Part shown: positions 43,827-52,772 of the stretch, piece by piece
Layout: the number at the start of each line of letters is the position of its first letter
Position numbering within the stretch: the first letter of the stretch is position 1
NCBI RefSeq assembly: GCF_011947265.1
Contig: NZ_JAATHD010000020.1
Coordinates: forward strand, 55,662-119,661
DNA from: Paenibacillus sp. HB172176
Lineage (GTDB): Bacteria > Bacillota > Bacilli > Paenibacillales > Paenibacillaceae
Direction: 5' to 3'
Length of the DNA: 64,000 nucleotides
Notes under the pieces: generated by a model
Told to the model about the DNA's origin: nothing
Seen by the model: the letters and a program-made list of their open reading frames with translations, nothing else
Database searches by the model: none
Made by a program: the position numbers and the translations under genes

Positions 43827-45341
43827 TTATAATTGATAGATATCGCTGTATTTCTTCGTCAGATAACGAACCAGATAAGCCGGATCAAGCTCTTTGCCGG
43901 TCACGGATGTAATGAGCTCGGACGGCGTGCGCAGCTTTCCATATTGATAAATGCGCTCCGTCAGCCAATCCTTAATAGCCAGAAGCTCTCCTCTGGCCAC
44001 ATGATCCCACATATCGGGCTGCTCCCGCTCCAGCGTATCCGCGAATTGCGCGGCGTACATATTGCCGAGCGAATAGGATGGGAAATAGCCGAAAGCACCG
44101 CCTGACCAATGCACATCCTGAAGCACGCCCTCCGCGTCATTGCCAGGTACGACGCCGAGATATTCTTTGTATTTCTGATTCCAAATGCCCGGCAGCTCGG
44201 ATGCCTTCGCTCCTTCGTTGAAGATCAGCTTCTCGATCTCGTAACGAATAATGATATGAAGATTGTACGTCAACTCATCCGCTTCGATTCGAATGAGCGA
44301 AGGGGCAACCGTGTTATTCCCTCGATAGAAGGTGTCCACCGGCATGTCGAGCTGTCCCGGGAAGCGCTTCTGGAGCTCGCCGAAGCAGCTGTTCCAGAAC
44401 GGACGGCTTCTGCCGATCACATTTTCCCAGAAACGCGACTGCGATTCATGAATGCCCATCGAAGTGCCCGTGCATAGTGTCGTACCGATAAGCTCCTTCT
44501 TTATATTCTGCTCGTAGAGCGCATGCCCGCCTTCGTGAATCGTGCCGAACAGCGCGCTTGTCACATCATTCTCGAGATATCTCGTCGTAATGCGCACGTC
44601 GCCGGGATTCAGCCCCGTCGCGAAGGGATGAACGCTCTCGTCGAGTCTGCCCGCTTCGAAGCTGAAGCCCATTTTCTCCAAAATATAGAGAGAGAATGAT
44701 TTCTGGGCCGACTTGTCAAAGCTTTGCTTGAGAAAGGAGGTGTCGGGCTGATGGGGCGACGCCGCAATTGCTGCCGCGAGCGGCACAAGCTCTTCCCTTA
44801 GGCCGCCGAAAATATCATCAAGCTGCCTGACCGTCATGCCCGGCTCATATTGATCGAGAAGCGTATCATACCTGGTTTCCTTCGCGCCCCAAAGATCGAT
44901 GAATTGCTGCGTGTAGCCGATTACCTTCTCGAGGTACGGCTCGAAGCCAGCATAATCATTCGCTTCCTTCGCTTCCTCCCATTTCGATTCGGATTGCGAG
45001 GCCAGCACGACATATTCCTGATACAGCTTCGGCGGAATCTTCACGCTGCGGTCGTAATCCTTGCGCGTCTCGGTTACGAGCCGCTGCTCGATCTCGCTAA
45101 GCTCGCCGAACACTTCGGCAGCCTCCAGGGCTGCCAGCTGCTCGCCAAGCTCCGGCGAGGTGGATAGCTTGAACATATCTCCGGACAGCGATCCGATGAC
45201 CTCCGAGCGCGTATCCATTCCTTTGCGAGGCGCTCCGGTTCGCAAATCCCAGTAGAGAAGGCCTACTGCCTCCTCGTAGCCCGCAATTTTATGTATCGTC
45301 TCCTTAAAGCTGTCAAGCACCGTCTTGTTCTGCTCGTTCAT
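43827..45341 (-). CDS. M32-family metallocarboxypeptidase (thermostable carboxypeptidase 1 type)
   Basis: 504 residues, normal for the M32/Taq carboxypeptidase family. The zinc motif HEGGHALYEQ (HExxH) lies about residue 265; ESQSRFWEN supplies the third ligand glutamate. HPFATGLNPGDVRITTRY is also typical. It is a cytosolic, mostly alpha-helical enzyme that removes C-terminal residues other than proline. B. subtilis YpwA is the likely counterpart. It is probably transcribed alone, from a start region divergent to the HesB-like gene. Confidence 0.93.
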   Translation of the reverse strand: MNEQNKTVLDSFKETIHKIAGYEEAVGLLYWDLRTGAPRKGMDTRSEVIGSLSGDMFKLSTSPELGEQLAALEAAEVFGELSEIEQRLVTETRKDYDRSVKIPPKLYQEYVVLASQSESKWEEAKEANDYAGFEPYLEKVIGYTQQFIDLWGAKETRYDTLLDQYEPGMTVRQLDDIFGGLREELVPLAAAIAASPHQPDTSFLKQSFDKSAQKSFSLYILEKMGFSFEAGRLDESVHPFATGLNPGDVRITTRYLENDVTSALFGTIHEGGHALYEQNIKKELIGTTLCTGTSMGIHESQSRFWENVIGRSRPFWNSCFGELQKRFPGQLDMPVDTFYRGNNTVAPSLIRIEADELTYNLHIIIRYEIEKLIFNEGAKASELPGIWNQKYKEYLGVVPGNDAEGVLQDVHWSGGAFGYFPSYSLGNMYAAQFADTLEREQPDMWDHVARGELLAIKDWLTERIYQYGKLRTPSELITSVTGKELDPAYLVRYLTKKYSDIYQL

Positions 45342-45413
45342 TTAATACGCCGCCTCTCCGATTATCATTGAATTCTCTCTTCCTTTCCGTACATGCTGCA
45401 ACCCGTCATCGCC

Positions 45414-45442
45414 TTGATCTTTAAAAATGAAGAACTTATAAT
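45414..45442 (+). promoter_or_regulatory. sigma-A promoter for the HesB-like gene
   Basis: TTGATC (45414-45419), a 17-nt spacer, and TATAAT (45437-45442). The -10 is perfect and the -35 matches four of six bases. It is about 58 nt before the start region of the plus-strand gene. Confidence 0.7.
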
Positions 45443-45499
45443 CATCTTAAACTTGAGAACCTCCCGTTCGCAAGCCAATGACCCCTGCTTGGAAAGGAA

Positions 45500-45835
45500 T
45501 TGATTATCATTCATATTACATTCTCGCCGACAGCCGTGCGGAAGCTTGCGCCAATTCTTGAACAGACGGGGAGCAGACTCAAGCTGTTCTATGATACGGA
45601 AGGCTGCGGCTGCGGCATGAGCGGCGTGCCTGTTCTGCAGGCGACTCGGCAGCTCGCTCCAAAAGACAAGCAAGGGGAAGGCGACCCGTTCCCGTTCTTG
45701 TATGAAGCCTGGTATGCAGTATTCTACGACGACGAACTGAGCATCGACTTCGATGAAACAAGCGGCAGCTTTAGTCTCAAGAGCGCAAGCCAGATTTATA
45801 CGAAGCATTTGAGATTTATGGAAGAAAACGTCTAG
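45500..45835 (+). CDS. HesB/YqkB-like iron-sulfur biosynthesis-family protein
   Basis: 111 residues if translation starts at the TTG at 45500. The AAGGAA ribosome binding site is too close to that codon, so an ATT a few codons later is possible; the start is uncertain. The fold of the HesB/IscA-like family is suggested by ITFSPTAVRKLAPILEQTG, then YDTEGCGCGMSG (Cys36, Cys38). The C-terminal Cys pair of true A-type carriers is missing, as in YqkB. The precise role is unknown. It is a lone plus-strand gene converging on the DUF309 gene. Confidence 0.75.
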   Translation: MIIIHITFSPTAVRKLAPILEQTGSRLKLFYDTEGCGCGMSGVPVLQATRQLAPKDKQGEGDPFPFLYEAWYAVFYDDELSIDFDETSGSFSLKSASQIYTKHLRFMEENV

Positions 45836-45848
45836 GAAGCCTCGACTC

Positions 45849-46370
45849 TCACTTTCTCGACTTGCGTCTCAAAGCCTCGTCTCTCTCCTCAATAACATCG
45901 CTTCGATCCCTCAGCTTGTGGCGATGGATGATCGCCGCATTATCCATCTCGCTGGCAGCGCCCCATACCAAGCCTTTGCCAGCGCATTTCAATTGCAGGC
46001 TCGCTAGCAAGGCTTCGTCGTTCAGCGGCAAATCCAGATCCGCGAATGGCGATTCTCCCGCCTCAACGAGGCGAATCCGCTCCTTGAGCAGCAGGTTAAG
46101 CCGCTGTCCATCCAAGCCCAGCGATGCAAGCTGCTGTTCCCCCAATTTACTTAAAGCGCCCTTGTACATCTTAATGGCTCCGCGCGCATTCCCTCTTCGT
46201 TCATGATACTGGCCTACCGCGAGCTGTATCAAGCCAACCCATATATTATCTTTGTCCTTCACGGACAATGTTTTCCAATATTCCTCCAGCAATTCATGGC
46301 ATTCGAAATAATCTCTTGTTCCATGAAATTCAATGAGAAACGCCAAATAGGCTTCAGGCAAATGCTTCAT
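45849..46370 (-). CDS. DUF309 family protein (YpuF-like)
   Basis: 173 residues. The N-terminal three-helix DUF309 domain is clear: FHGTRDYFECHELLEEYWKT, then IQLAVGQYHERRGNARGAIKMYKGAL. The conserved His/Glu residues could bind a metal, but no activity is known. The C-terminal 60 residues are variable and basic. It starts at an ATG after GGAGGGAATT and is convergent with the HesB-like gene, 13 nt apart. B. subtilis YpuF is the probable counterpart. Confidence 0.85.
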   Translation of the reverse strand: MKHLPEAYLAFLIEFHGTRDYFECHELLEEYWKTLSVKDKDNIWVGLIQLAVGQYHERRGNARGAIKMYKGALSKLGEQQLASLGLDGQRLNLLLKERIRLVEAGESPFADLDLPLNDEALLASLQLKCAGKGLVWGAASEMDNAAIIHRHKLRDRSDVIEERDEALRRKSRK

Positions 46371-46546
46371 AATTCCCTCCCCGTGCTAGAGATATCTTAA
46401 TAGTATCGGTATTGAGGCGGATTCGCAATCCGGTCCGGAAAATCATCGCCTCATTTTTCTTTGCTGAATGGTGCAGCTGGCGAGCAACTCTTCCTATCCT
46501 CTTGCGTTTAATAGATAGACGAATAGAGGAGAGTGATTAATAGGTT

Positions 46547-48472
46547 ATGGTCAAGAAGCTAGGTCTGATCGCAGCGTTCATCATGCTGCTCCATGCTTCC
46601 CTTGCACCGGGCATGCATAGGACAGAAGCCGCGGCAGCGTCGGCGCAAATGACGGAATACCGGGTTTACCAGTATGACCAGGCGTTGAAAGAGTTCGCAA
46701 GCGAGGGCGCCGCTCTGAATTACGCCAAATATTTCAGTTACAGTCATGTCGAACGAATCGCGGATCGAAAATGGCTGTGGAATAATTTTCCGAAATACAA
46801 AGTGTACCAAAACGGCAGATCTACAACGAAGATGGAATTTGCGGATTATAACGCCGCGCTCGCTTACGCCAAAACATTAGCCAACGCATCCATTCGCGAT
46901 TTGGAGAACATCGGCTGGACTTACGAGTCCTATGACCGTTATCGGCTTTATCAAGGAGACAACACGTTGTCGAAATGGTCCTTCCGCAGCTTGGAGGAAG
47001 CGAAGAAGGAAGCGAAGAAATGGAGCAACGCGCATATCGTCGATCTTAATACCATGACATGGATATGGGATAATCTAACAGCCTCGCAGATTAAGGATCA
47101 ACGTTCCGCGAATGCCGTGTACCAGCTTCAGTTCGATAACGCTCCCATCGTTGGCGCGAAGATGTATGCCTACTTGAAGGAAGCGATTGAAGCTTCTAAC
47201 GATTATGAGGGCTCTCAGGTTGTAAACGTCGCTAACGGCAAAATCGTTCATTCGAATGAGCAAACTTATGAAGTTCTACAGAACGGCAAGCTCCTGAAAA
47301 CCTTCATCGGCATGGATGAGGCGGTGAAAATGGCAAAAAAATATGCGAACTCCGAAGTTAAGCGGAACGGCAGCGTGCTATGGACCTCCGTTCCTTATTT
47401 GAAGATCTATCAAAGCGGACGGCTGGTGAACACCTTCCATGAGCTTGGCTCCGCGCTGCAATATGCCAAATACTACGCAAATATTACAATCCGTACAGAT
47501 GACGGCAGAGCGCTATGGACGAATGTGAAGCCGCTCCAGATTCTAGGCTGGAACGGGAGCGGTTCAAGCTCAGTCATTGCAAGCCATGTGGCGAATACGC
47601 AGGGACTGAATTACGATTCGCCGACCTGGTTCGAGTTGAAGGGCTCCGACGGCGCCATTGGGGATACCTCGGACGCTTCCGTGGTTAAGCAGCTGAAGGA
47701 TAAAGGCATTCTCGTGACGCCGCTCGTTCACAACGGCTTCAACCGCGCATTGACCTCCGCCTTCCTAAGCGATTTGAAGGCGCAGGATTTATTCATCCTG
47801 CAGTTGGTCAGCAAGCTTGCCGCGCTTGGCGTTCATGGCGTGAATCTGGATTTCGAGGAGGTCGCCGGCGCCGATCGCGACGCGTATACGGCCTTCGTGA
47901 AAAGACTCGCCGATGCGGCTCATGCGAAGCAGCTTAAAGTATCCATCGATCTTCCGAGAGGAAGCGTCAGTTGGAATCATCTAACCGCGTATGATCATGC
48001 CGCGCTTGCCGGAATCGTGGACACGGTCATCATTATGGCCTATGACGAGCATTGGAAGGGCAGCGAGGAACCCGGCTCGGTCGCAAGTCTCTCCTGGGCG
48101 GAGGAAGGCGTGAAGCAATTTCTGAATTACGGTGTGCCGCGCAGCAAGCTGATGCTGGGCATTCCATTCTATGTCCGAGAATGGCGGCTCGCCACGGACG
48201 GAACGTTGATTGACAACAAAGCGATTCTGATGAAGAGCATCCCGCAGCTCATTAAGGATACGGGAGCTGTCGGCGAATTCGATATCGCTTCCGGTCAGTG
48301 GAAATACACCTATGTGCAGGATGGCTACACGCATCTATTCTGGGCCGAAACTCCGGACACGGTGCTGGCCAGAGTCGCGATCGCCAAGAAATACGATTTG
48401 GCGGGCATAGCGGCCTGGAGGCTCGGCTATGAAGACGGCGAGCTGTGGACGCAGCTGCTCAGAGCCAGATAA
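46547..48472 (+). CDS. secreted GH18-family glycosidase with N-terminal tandem repeats
   Basis: 641 residues with a signal peptide (about 1-28, cleavage near TEA-AA). Residues 36-325 hold five or six diverged repeats of about 45 residues with the pattern YxVYQxG...F.....AL.YAK.YAN..I......LWTN. A GH18 barrel (about 330-640) follows, with GVNLDFEE (Asp435, catalytic Glu437), the pattern of spore-type YdhD/YaaH/SleL glycosidases that act on muramic-delta-lactam or peptidoglycan. These usually carry LysM domains; here the repeat may replace LysM as wall-binding module (inference). Confidence 0.88.
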   Translation: MVKKLGLIAAFIMLLHASLAPGMHRTEAAAASAQMTEYRVYQYDQALKEFASEGAALNYAKYFSYSHVERIADRKWLWNNFPKYKVYQNGRSTTKMEFADYNAALAYAKTLANASIRDLENIGWTYESYDRYRLYQGDNTLSKWSFRSLEEAKKEAKKWSNAHIVDLNTMTWIWDNLTASQIKDQRSANAVYQLQFDNAPIVGAKMYAYLKEAIEASNDYEGSQVVNVANGKIVHSNEQTYEVLQNGKLLKTFIGMDEAVKMAKKYANSEVKRNGSVLWTSVPYLKIYQSGRLVNTFHELGSALQYAKYYANITIRTDDGRALWTNVKPLQILGWNGSGSSSVIASHVANTQGLNYDSPTWFELKGSDGAIGDTSDASVVKQLKDKGILVTPLVHNGFNRALTSAFLSDLKAQDLFILQLVSKLAALGVHGVNLDFEEVAGADRDAYTAFVKRLADAAHAKQLKVSIDLPRGSVSWNHLTAYDHAALAGIVDTVIIMAYDEHWKGSEEPGSVASLSWAEEGVKQFLNYGVPRSKLMLGIPFYVREWRLATDGTLIDNKAILMKSIPQLIKDTGAVGEFDIASGQWKYTYVQDGYTHLFWAETPDTVLARVAIAKKYDLAGIAAWRLGYEDGELWTQLLRAR

Positions 48473-48506
48473 GCATAGAGGAAGGAGGGCGCTTCTCAAA
48501 AAAAAT

Positions 48507-48542
48507 GAACGGCCGCATGAAACAGCGGTCCGTTCTTTTTCT
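48507..48542 (+). terminator. bidirectional terminator between the GH18 and DUF2264 genes
   Basis: A 10-bp stem with one bulged base (48507-48516 with 48525-48535) is followed by TTTTT on the plus strand. On the minus strand the same stem is followed by ATTTTTTTT, so it can serve both convergent genes. Confidence 0.88.
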
Positions 48543-48555
48543 TGTTCGTTCTTTG

Positions 48556-49737
48556 TTAATAGGCGTGATCAATCGGGGTCGCTTCTCCGGTCCAAGCCTT
48601 CACAGCCGTCCATTTCGCTTCGCCTTGCCAAAAATCATCGTTTGGAGACAGCCCCAGCGGAAGGAATACGGCAGCGCATAAGTATAAGCTTCCGGTAGAG
48701 ATGTAAGGCTCTCCAAGACCGGGCTGATGTCCGCTCAATCCGATTGTCAGCCAGCCCCCCTCGTCGAAATTGTTCCCCAGCCGCATCGTTCTGCGCATGA
48801 CAGCCGTAAGCGCGCACCGCACTTGCGCCGGCGAAACCTCGTCCGGAAGCCGATGCAGAAGCGCAGCTTGCGACAGTGCATGGAACGCTCCGAATCGATA
48901 GACAAGCGAACGGCCAATCGGAGGATAGGTACCGTCGGGCGCAATAAATCTCTCAAGCACGGCCGCATACCGACATGCTCTCTCTCTTGCCGTTGGAATC
49001 AATTTCGACCATCTGCCCTGCAAATGACCGACTTCAGCCAGTACATCGACCAGCATGGGCTGAATGACAAAGGAATTATAATAGTCCCAGTGGAAGCTGG
49101 GACCGTCGCCGTATGCGCCGTCGCCGACATACCACTGCTCGTGCTGAAGCAGCGCGTAATCGACGCGCATCACATCCCAATCGGCCCCCATTCTGTGCAA
49201 AGCAGCCTCGATTGTCGCGGCGAACAACAACCAATTGTTGTAGGCGGGCAATCGCGTACGGGTTGCCTGCAAGGCATCAATCAGATTTCCTTTCGCTTCC
49301 TCATCCAGCTTCTCGAACAATTCCTTCGGCGCCCGCAATACCGCCTGCGCCAGGAACGCCGCGTCTACAATGGGCTGATGCTCATATTCAAAGTTCATGT
49401 AGTCGGGAGAATTCGGATCTGTTCCTGCCGTAATTGCATCTCTGGCCCAATTCGCATATTGTTGCCTTAGCTCTTCCTCTTCTTCGCTTAGCCCTTCAGC
49501 CTCAAGCCAAGGTGCGATTCCGCAGAGCAATCGGCCAAGCGCCTCCAGATGGGCGAAGGCCGAGCGATCGCTATGCCCTGCCGCAGGCATGTCGCGTTTC
49601 AATCGACGCTCAGACAACGCTTTCAGAACGGGCTTCGCGATTTGATCCAGCAAGCCGACCCAATACAATCGATCGTTAACCCCTGGATTTTTTTGAAATG
49701 CTTCACTCACTTGATTTTTCTGATTACTCATTGTCAT
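48556..49737 (-). CDS. DUF2264 family protein
   Basis: 393 residues from the ATG at 49737, 8 nt after GGAGG. The family pattern includes DRLYWVGLLDQIAKPVLKAL, FAHLEALGRLLCGIAPWLE, NNWLLFAATIEAAL, GDGAYGDGPSFHWDYYNSFVIQPML and a late GGWLTIGL. It resembles an alpha/alpha-barrel polysaccharide lyase or glycosidase, but the family function is unknown. It follows a ROK-family kinase gene by 33 nt, suggesting carbohydrate use. Confidence 0.88.
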   Translation of the reverse strand: MTMSNQKNQVSEAFQKNPGVNDRLYWVGLLDQIAKPVLKALSERRLKRDMPAAGHSDRSAFAHLEALGRLLCGIAPWLEAEGLSEEEEELRQQYANWARDAITAGTDPNSPDYMNFEYEHQPIVDAAFLAQAVLRAPKELFEKLDEEAKGNLIDALQATRTRLPAYNNWLLFAATIEAALHRMGADWDVMRVDYALLQHEQWYVGDGAYGDGPSFHWDYYNSFVIQPMLVDVLAEVGHLQGRWSKLIPTARERACRYAAVLERFIAPDGTYPPIGRSLVYRFGAFHALSQAALLHRLPDEVSPAQVRCALTAVMRRTMRLGNNFDEGGWLTIGLSGHQPGLGEPYISTGSLYLCAAVFLPLGLSPNDDFWQGEAKWTAVKAWTGEATPIDHAY

Positions 49738-49770
49738 CGCAACCGCCTCCGTCATCCCATTGCTTGTTCG

Positions 49771-50733
49771 TTATTCGCTGAATCTGGCCTTCGCGTGCAA
49801 TGCGCTTCCAATCACGCCTGCTTCGTCGATATGTTCAGCGGTCCTGATGGCGAGATTTGCCCAGAATTTCGGCTCGAGACATTGCTGCAGTTCATCCCGC
49901 ATCGGCTTGAACAGCCTTTCGCCGGCCATGGCGCTTCCCCCTCCAATGACAATAATGTCGGGACTAACAATTTCTACAGCGTATGACAAGGCTTCTCCAA
50001 GCCTTCTGCCCGTTTCATGCAGCACCTCAATCGCCACCTCGTCCCCTTCGTCGTAAGCATTCGAGACATCAAGTGCTGTCAATTGCGACAGCTCGCCTGC
50101 CGCTTTCTCTTGTAATATACTCTTTCTTCCTCCTTCTATCAAATCAACGGCAAATCTGGCAATTCCGGTTGCAGAGGCCAAGGTTTCCAGACACCCGATT
50201 TTCCCGCAGGCGCATCTTCGCTTCAAGCCGTGAACGCGAATATGACCAAGCTCGCCTGACATATAACGGCTGCCGTAATACAGCCGTCCTCTCTCTACCA
50301 GCGCGGAGCCGATTCCTGTGCCCAGAGTAATTCCGTATACATGCTCATAACCGCGGCCCGCTCCTATGACTGCTTCCCCATAGACATACATTCTCACATC
50401 GTTGTCAATATAGACAGAAACGCCGAGAACAGCCGACAGCTCGGAGGCCAGCGGCACATCCAGCCAGTTCAAATTGCTGGCAATCAGCACGACGCCTTGC
50501 TCGGGATCCACCCAGCCCGGCGTTCCTACCCCGACTGCGATCAGCTCCCGCTTCGATACCCCCTGCTCGGCCAAGAGCTCATTCACCATGCCTGCAATTT
50601 TGCCAATCACATGCGCGCTGCCCTTAATTGCTTCAGTCGAATCTTTCTTCTTGGCCAGAACATGGCCTTCCGAATCCAGCAAACCGCCAACGATGTTCGT
50701 TCCTCCTACATCAACGCCTATTACATAGTTCAT
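49771..50733 (-). CDS. ROK-family sugar kinase (glucokinase-like)
   Basis: 320 residues. ATP/phosphate motif GVDVGGTNIVGGLLD, sugar-binding DNDVRMYVYGE, ROK zinc signature with GELGHIRVHG ... RRCACGKIGCLE, and IVIGGGSAM. It lacks the N-terminal winged helix of ROK repressors, so it should be an enzyme that phosphorylates glucose or a related sugar. The zinc Cys/His pattern is complete. It precedes the DUF2264 gene on the same strand. Confidence 0.92.
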   Translation of the reverse strand: MNYVIGVDVGGTNIVGGLLDSEGHVLAKKKDSTEAIKGSAHVIGKIAGMVNELLAEQGVSKRELIAVGVGTPGWVDPEQGVVLIASNLNWLDVPLASELSAVLGVSVYIDNDVRMYVYGEAVIGAGRGYEHVYGITLGTGIGSALVERGRLYYGSRYMSGELGHIRVHGLKRRCACGKIGCLETLASATGIARFAVDLIEGGRKSILQEKAAGELSQLTALDVSNAYDEGDEVAIEVLHETGRRLGEALSYAVEIVSPDIIVIGGGSAMAGERLFKPMRDELQQCLEPKFWANLAIRTAEHIDEAGVIGSALHAKARFSE

Positions 50734-50861
50734 GGCCAGCCTCCATGCCTCCTTCTATTCTTAGGTAGAGTATACCTCAGAAAGGGATGGGATGGCTCTG
50801 TGAAAAAGAAGTCCATTAATGCTTCGGAAGCCCGAAACCTTGCCTTGAAATACGAAACGGA

Positions 50862-50892
50862 CTGCCGGTATCCCATAATCGAATGCCGGCAG
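50862..50892 (-). terminator. possible terminator after the rhodanese gene
   Basis: A 7-bp stem (50862-50868 with 50886-50892) has a 17-nt loop and a weak TCCGTTTCGT tail on the minus strand. The rest of 50734-50954 shows no other structure. Confidence 0.4.
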
Positions 50893-50954
50893 CCCGCCTA
50901 GGCTTATATTCTAATCGTGAAGCAAAACCTGCTCGTACAGCCGTGCCAGACATC

Positions 50955-51266
50955 TTACTCGCCGTGCACAACCTCGCCCTGCCAAGCCAGCATGCCGCCG
51001 CTCACATTCACGACTTCAAAGCCCTGCGAGGTCAGAAACTCGCAAACTCTGCCGCTTCTTCCGCCGCTTCTGCAAATGAACACGACCTCGCCCTCTACCT
51101 CGTGAACCTCGTTCGCTCTGGCTTGGAACTCGGACAGCGGAATGCTGCGCGCTTCTTTAATATGCGCCTCCTGCCATTCATCAGGCTCTCTGACATCGAT
51201 CAGATTCAACTTCACGCCTTGCTGCAATTGTTCGTGCAGCTCATCGGCCGTCATTTCACGATACAT
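50955..51266 (-). CDS. single-domain rhodanese-like protein
   Basis: 103 residues from the ATG at 51266, which has AAAGGTG 8 nt upstream; longer readings lack a ribosome binding site. The fold is MTADELHEQLQQGVKLNLIDVREPDEW, then HIKEARSIPLSEF. The active-site loop CRSGGRSG carries Cys65. Such proteins move sulfane sulfur to thiols or cyanide in the cytosol. It lies after the DUF3889 gene on the same strand. Confidence 0.92.
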   Translation of the reverse strand: MYREMTADELHEQLQQGVKLNLIDVREPDEWQEAHIKEARSIPLSEFQARANEVHEVEGEVVFICRSGGRSGRVCEFLTSQGFEVVNVSGGMLAWQGEVVHGE

Positions 51267-51351
51267 TCCTTCATCACCTTTCACCAATGAATCAAAGCTA
51301 CAATAGCATTGTAACGTTATCAGGACGAAGTTGTCCATTGGCGCGAAGAGT

Positions 51352-51687
51352 CTACAGTTCAATTATCTTCAAGCTCAGCTCTCTCTCGGAGCTCGAATCC
51401 ACTGTGATAACGACGCGAACATTGAATTCCTTCTGATTGCGATTCAGAAGCAGCAAGAAGCTCTCTTCGTAATGGCCGTCGCTGCGCCTAGATTTTCCTT
51501 CATACTTATAATCGACAATGTCCGCGCCGGAATAGGCCTTAGCCGCCTCTTCCATGGCAAGCCTTCCCCATTTTGCATAGCCGGGAGCCGCGACGGCGGC
51601 ATGAGCTTGCTCCAGATGCAATGCGGTCTCGCCATGCGCAAGGCTAAGCAGCAGCAACACCGTTTTCACCACAATATTTCCGAACAC
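51352..51687 (-). CDS. secreted DUF3889 family protein (YqzG-like)
   Basis: 111 residues from the GTG at 51687, which is 7 nt after GGAGG. A short signal peptide (about 1-20) is followed by APGYAKWGRLAMEEAAKAYSGADIVDYKYEGK, the DUF3889 signature (YxKWGxxAM), and a beta-rich tail with NVRVVITVDSSS. Function is unknown. It should be exported. The run dehydrogenase - DUF3889 - rhodanese is on one strand but with gaps of 70-85 nt. Confidence 0.8.
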   Translation of the reverse strand: MFGNIVVKTVLLLLSLAHGETALHLEQAHAAVAAPGYAKWGRLAMEEAAKAYSGADIVDYKYEGKSRRSDGHYEESFLLLLNRNQKEFNVRVVITVDSSSERELSLKIIEL

Positions 51688-51757
51688 ATCAACGCCTCCT
51701 TCAATCTGCTTCAAAGCGCAGGAATGATGAGGCTAGCTTGTCCTGATTAAGCCCGCC

Positions 51758-52639
51758 TTATTCTACATCCCAAGCCTTATACAGCGCATGCGTGCCTTTG
51801 TCGCCAAGACCTGCCTCGGCAATTCGCTCATAGAGGCCGTTCGCAAGCGCAAGTCCGGGCAGGTCAAGGCCCATCTCTTTCGCTGAATCAAGAGCGATGC
51901 CCATATCCTTGATAAAATGCTTCACATAGAAGCCCGGCTCGAAATCGCCTCCAATAATGCGCGGCGCGAGATTGCTTAGGGACCAGCTTCCGGCCGCTCC
52001 TGAGCCGATGCTCTGGAGCACCGACTCGAGCTCAAGTCCGGCGTTCTTCGCATAGATCAACGCTTCGCAAACGCCGACCATGTTCGACGCGATCGCAATC
52101 TGATTGGCCATCTTCGTATGCTGGCCCGCCCCCGCTCCGCCTTGGAGCACGATGCCTCCTCCCATGCATTGCAGAACGGGTAGAACCGCCTCGAACACCG
52201 TCTCGTCTCCCCCGACCATGATAGACAAAGCCGCTCTCTGCGCGCCGATATCGCCTCCTGAAACGGGAGCGTCCAGGGCGAAGCAGCCATTGCCTTCCGC
52301 CGCTTTGTAGATCCGCTTCGCAAGCTCGGGACTCGAGGTCGTCATATCGATGAAGGTCGTCCCCGGCTTCGCGGATAGAATCAGTCCCTTCTCGCCCAAA
52401 TAAATTTCTTCCACATCCTTCGGATAGCCAACAATCGTAATGATGATATCGCATATCGGGGCGAGGTCTCCCGCCGAGCCATGCCACTGCATGCCCGCTT
52501 CAATCAAATCCTCCGCCTTCGACTTCGTGCGTGTATAGATATGCAACTCCGCTCCGTTTTCCCCTAGATGTCTCGCCATGCTCCTGCCCATTACGCCTAA
52601 TCCGATAAAGCCGATCTTCTTTCCCGCTAACGCTGTCAT
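51758..52639 (-). CDS. NAD(P)-dependent beta-hydroxyacid dehydrogenase family protein
   Basis: 293 residues from the ATG at 52639, 8 nt after GGAG. The N-terminal Rossmann fold is KIGFIGLGVMGRSMARHLGENG. Substrate loop DAPVSGGDIGAQRAALSIMVGG and catalytic lysine in GAGQHTKMANQI are as in 3-hydroxyisobutyrate, tartronate semialdehyde or glyoxylate/succinic semialdehyde reductases. The substrate cannot be assigned. It lies downstream of the RND exporter gene, separated by a hairpin (52705-52739). Confidence 0.92.
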   Translation of the reverse strand: MTALAGKKIGFIGLGVMGRSMARHLGENGAELHIYTRTKSKAEDLIEAGMQWHGSAGDLAPICDIIITIVGYPKDVEEIYLGEKGLILSAKPGTTFIDMTTSSPELAKRIYKAAEGNGCFALDAPVSGGDIGAQRAALSIMVGGDETVFEAVLPVLQCMGGGIVLQGGAGAGQHTKMANQIAIASNMVGVCEALIYAKNAGLELESVLQSIGSGAAGSWSLSNLAPRIIGGDFEPGFYVKHFIKDMGIALDSAKEMGLDLPGLALANGLYERIAEAGLGDKGTHALYKAWDVE

Positions 52640-52704
52640 TAACATCACTCCAGACATGAGTTTGAATGTCGTCCATTCTCTATTATACCCCTGTCAACAG
52701 CAGA

Positions 52705-52739
52705 AAGCTCCATAAGCGCATAACGCGCCTGCGGAGCTT
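52705..52739 (-). terminator. possible terminator after the RND exporter gene
   Basis: A 7-bp stem (52705-52711 with 52733-52739) has an inner GCGC pairing and no strong T-run on either strand. Confidence 0.4.
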
Positions 52740-52772
52740 CCTCAAACTTGCTGTTTCTCAATTGATAACGAA

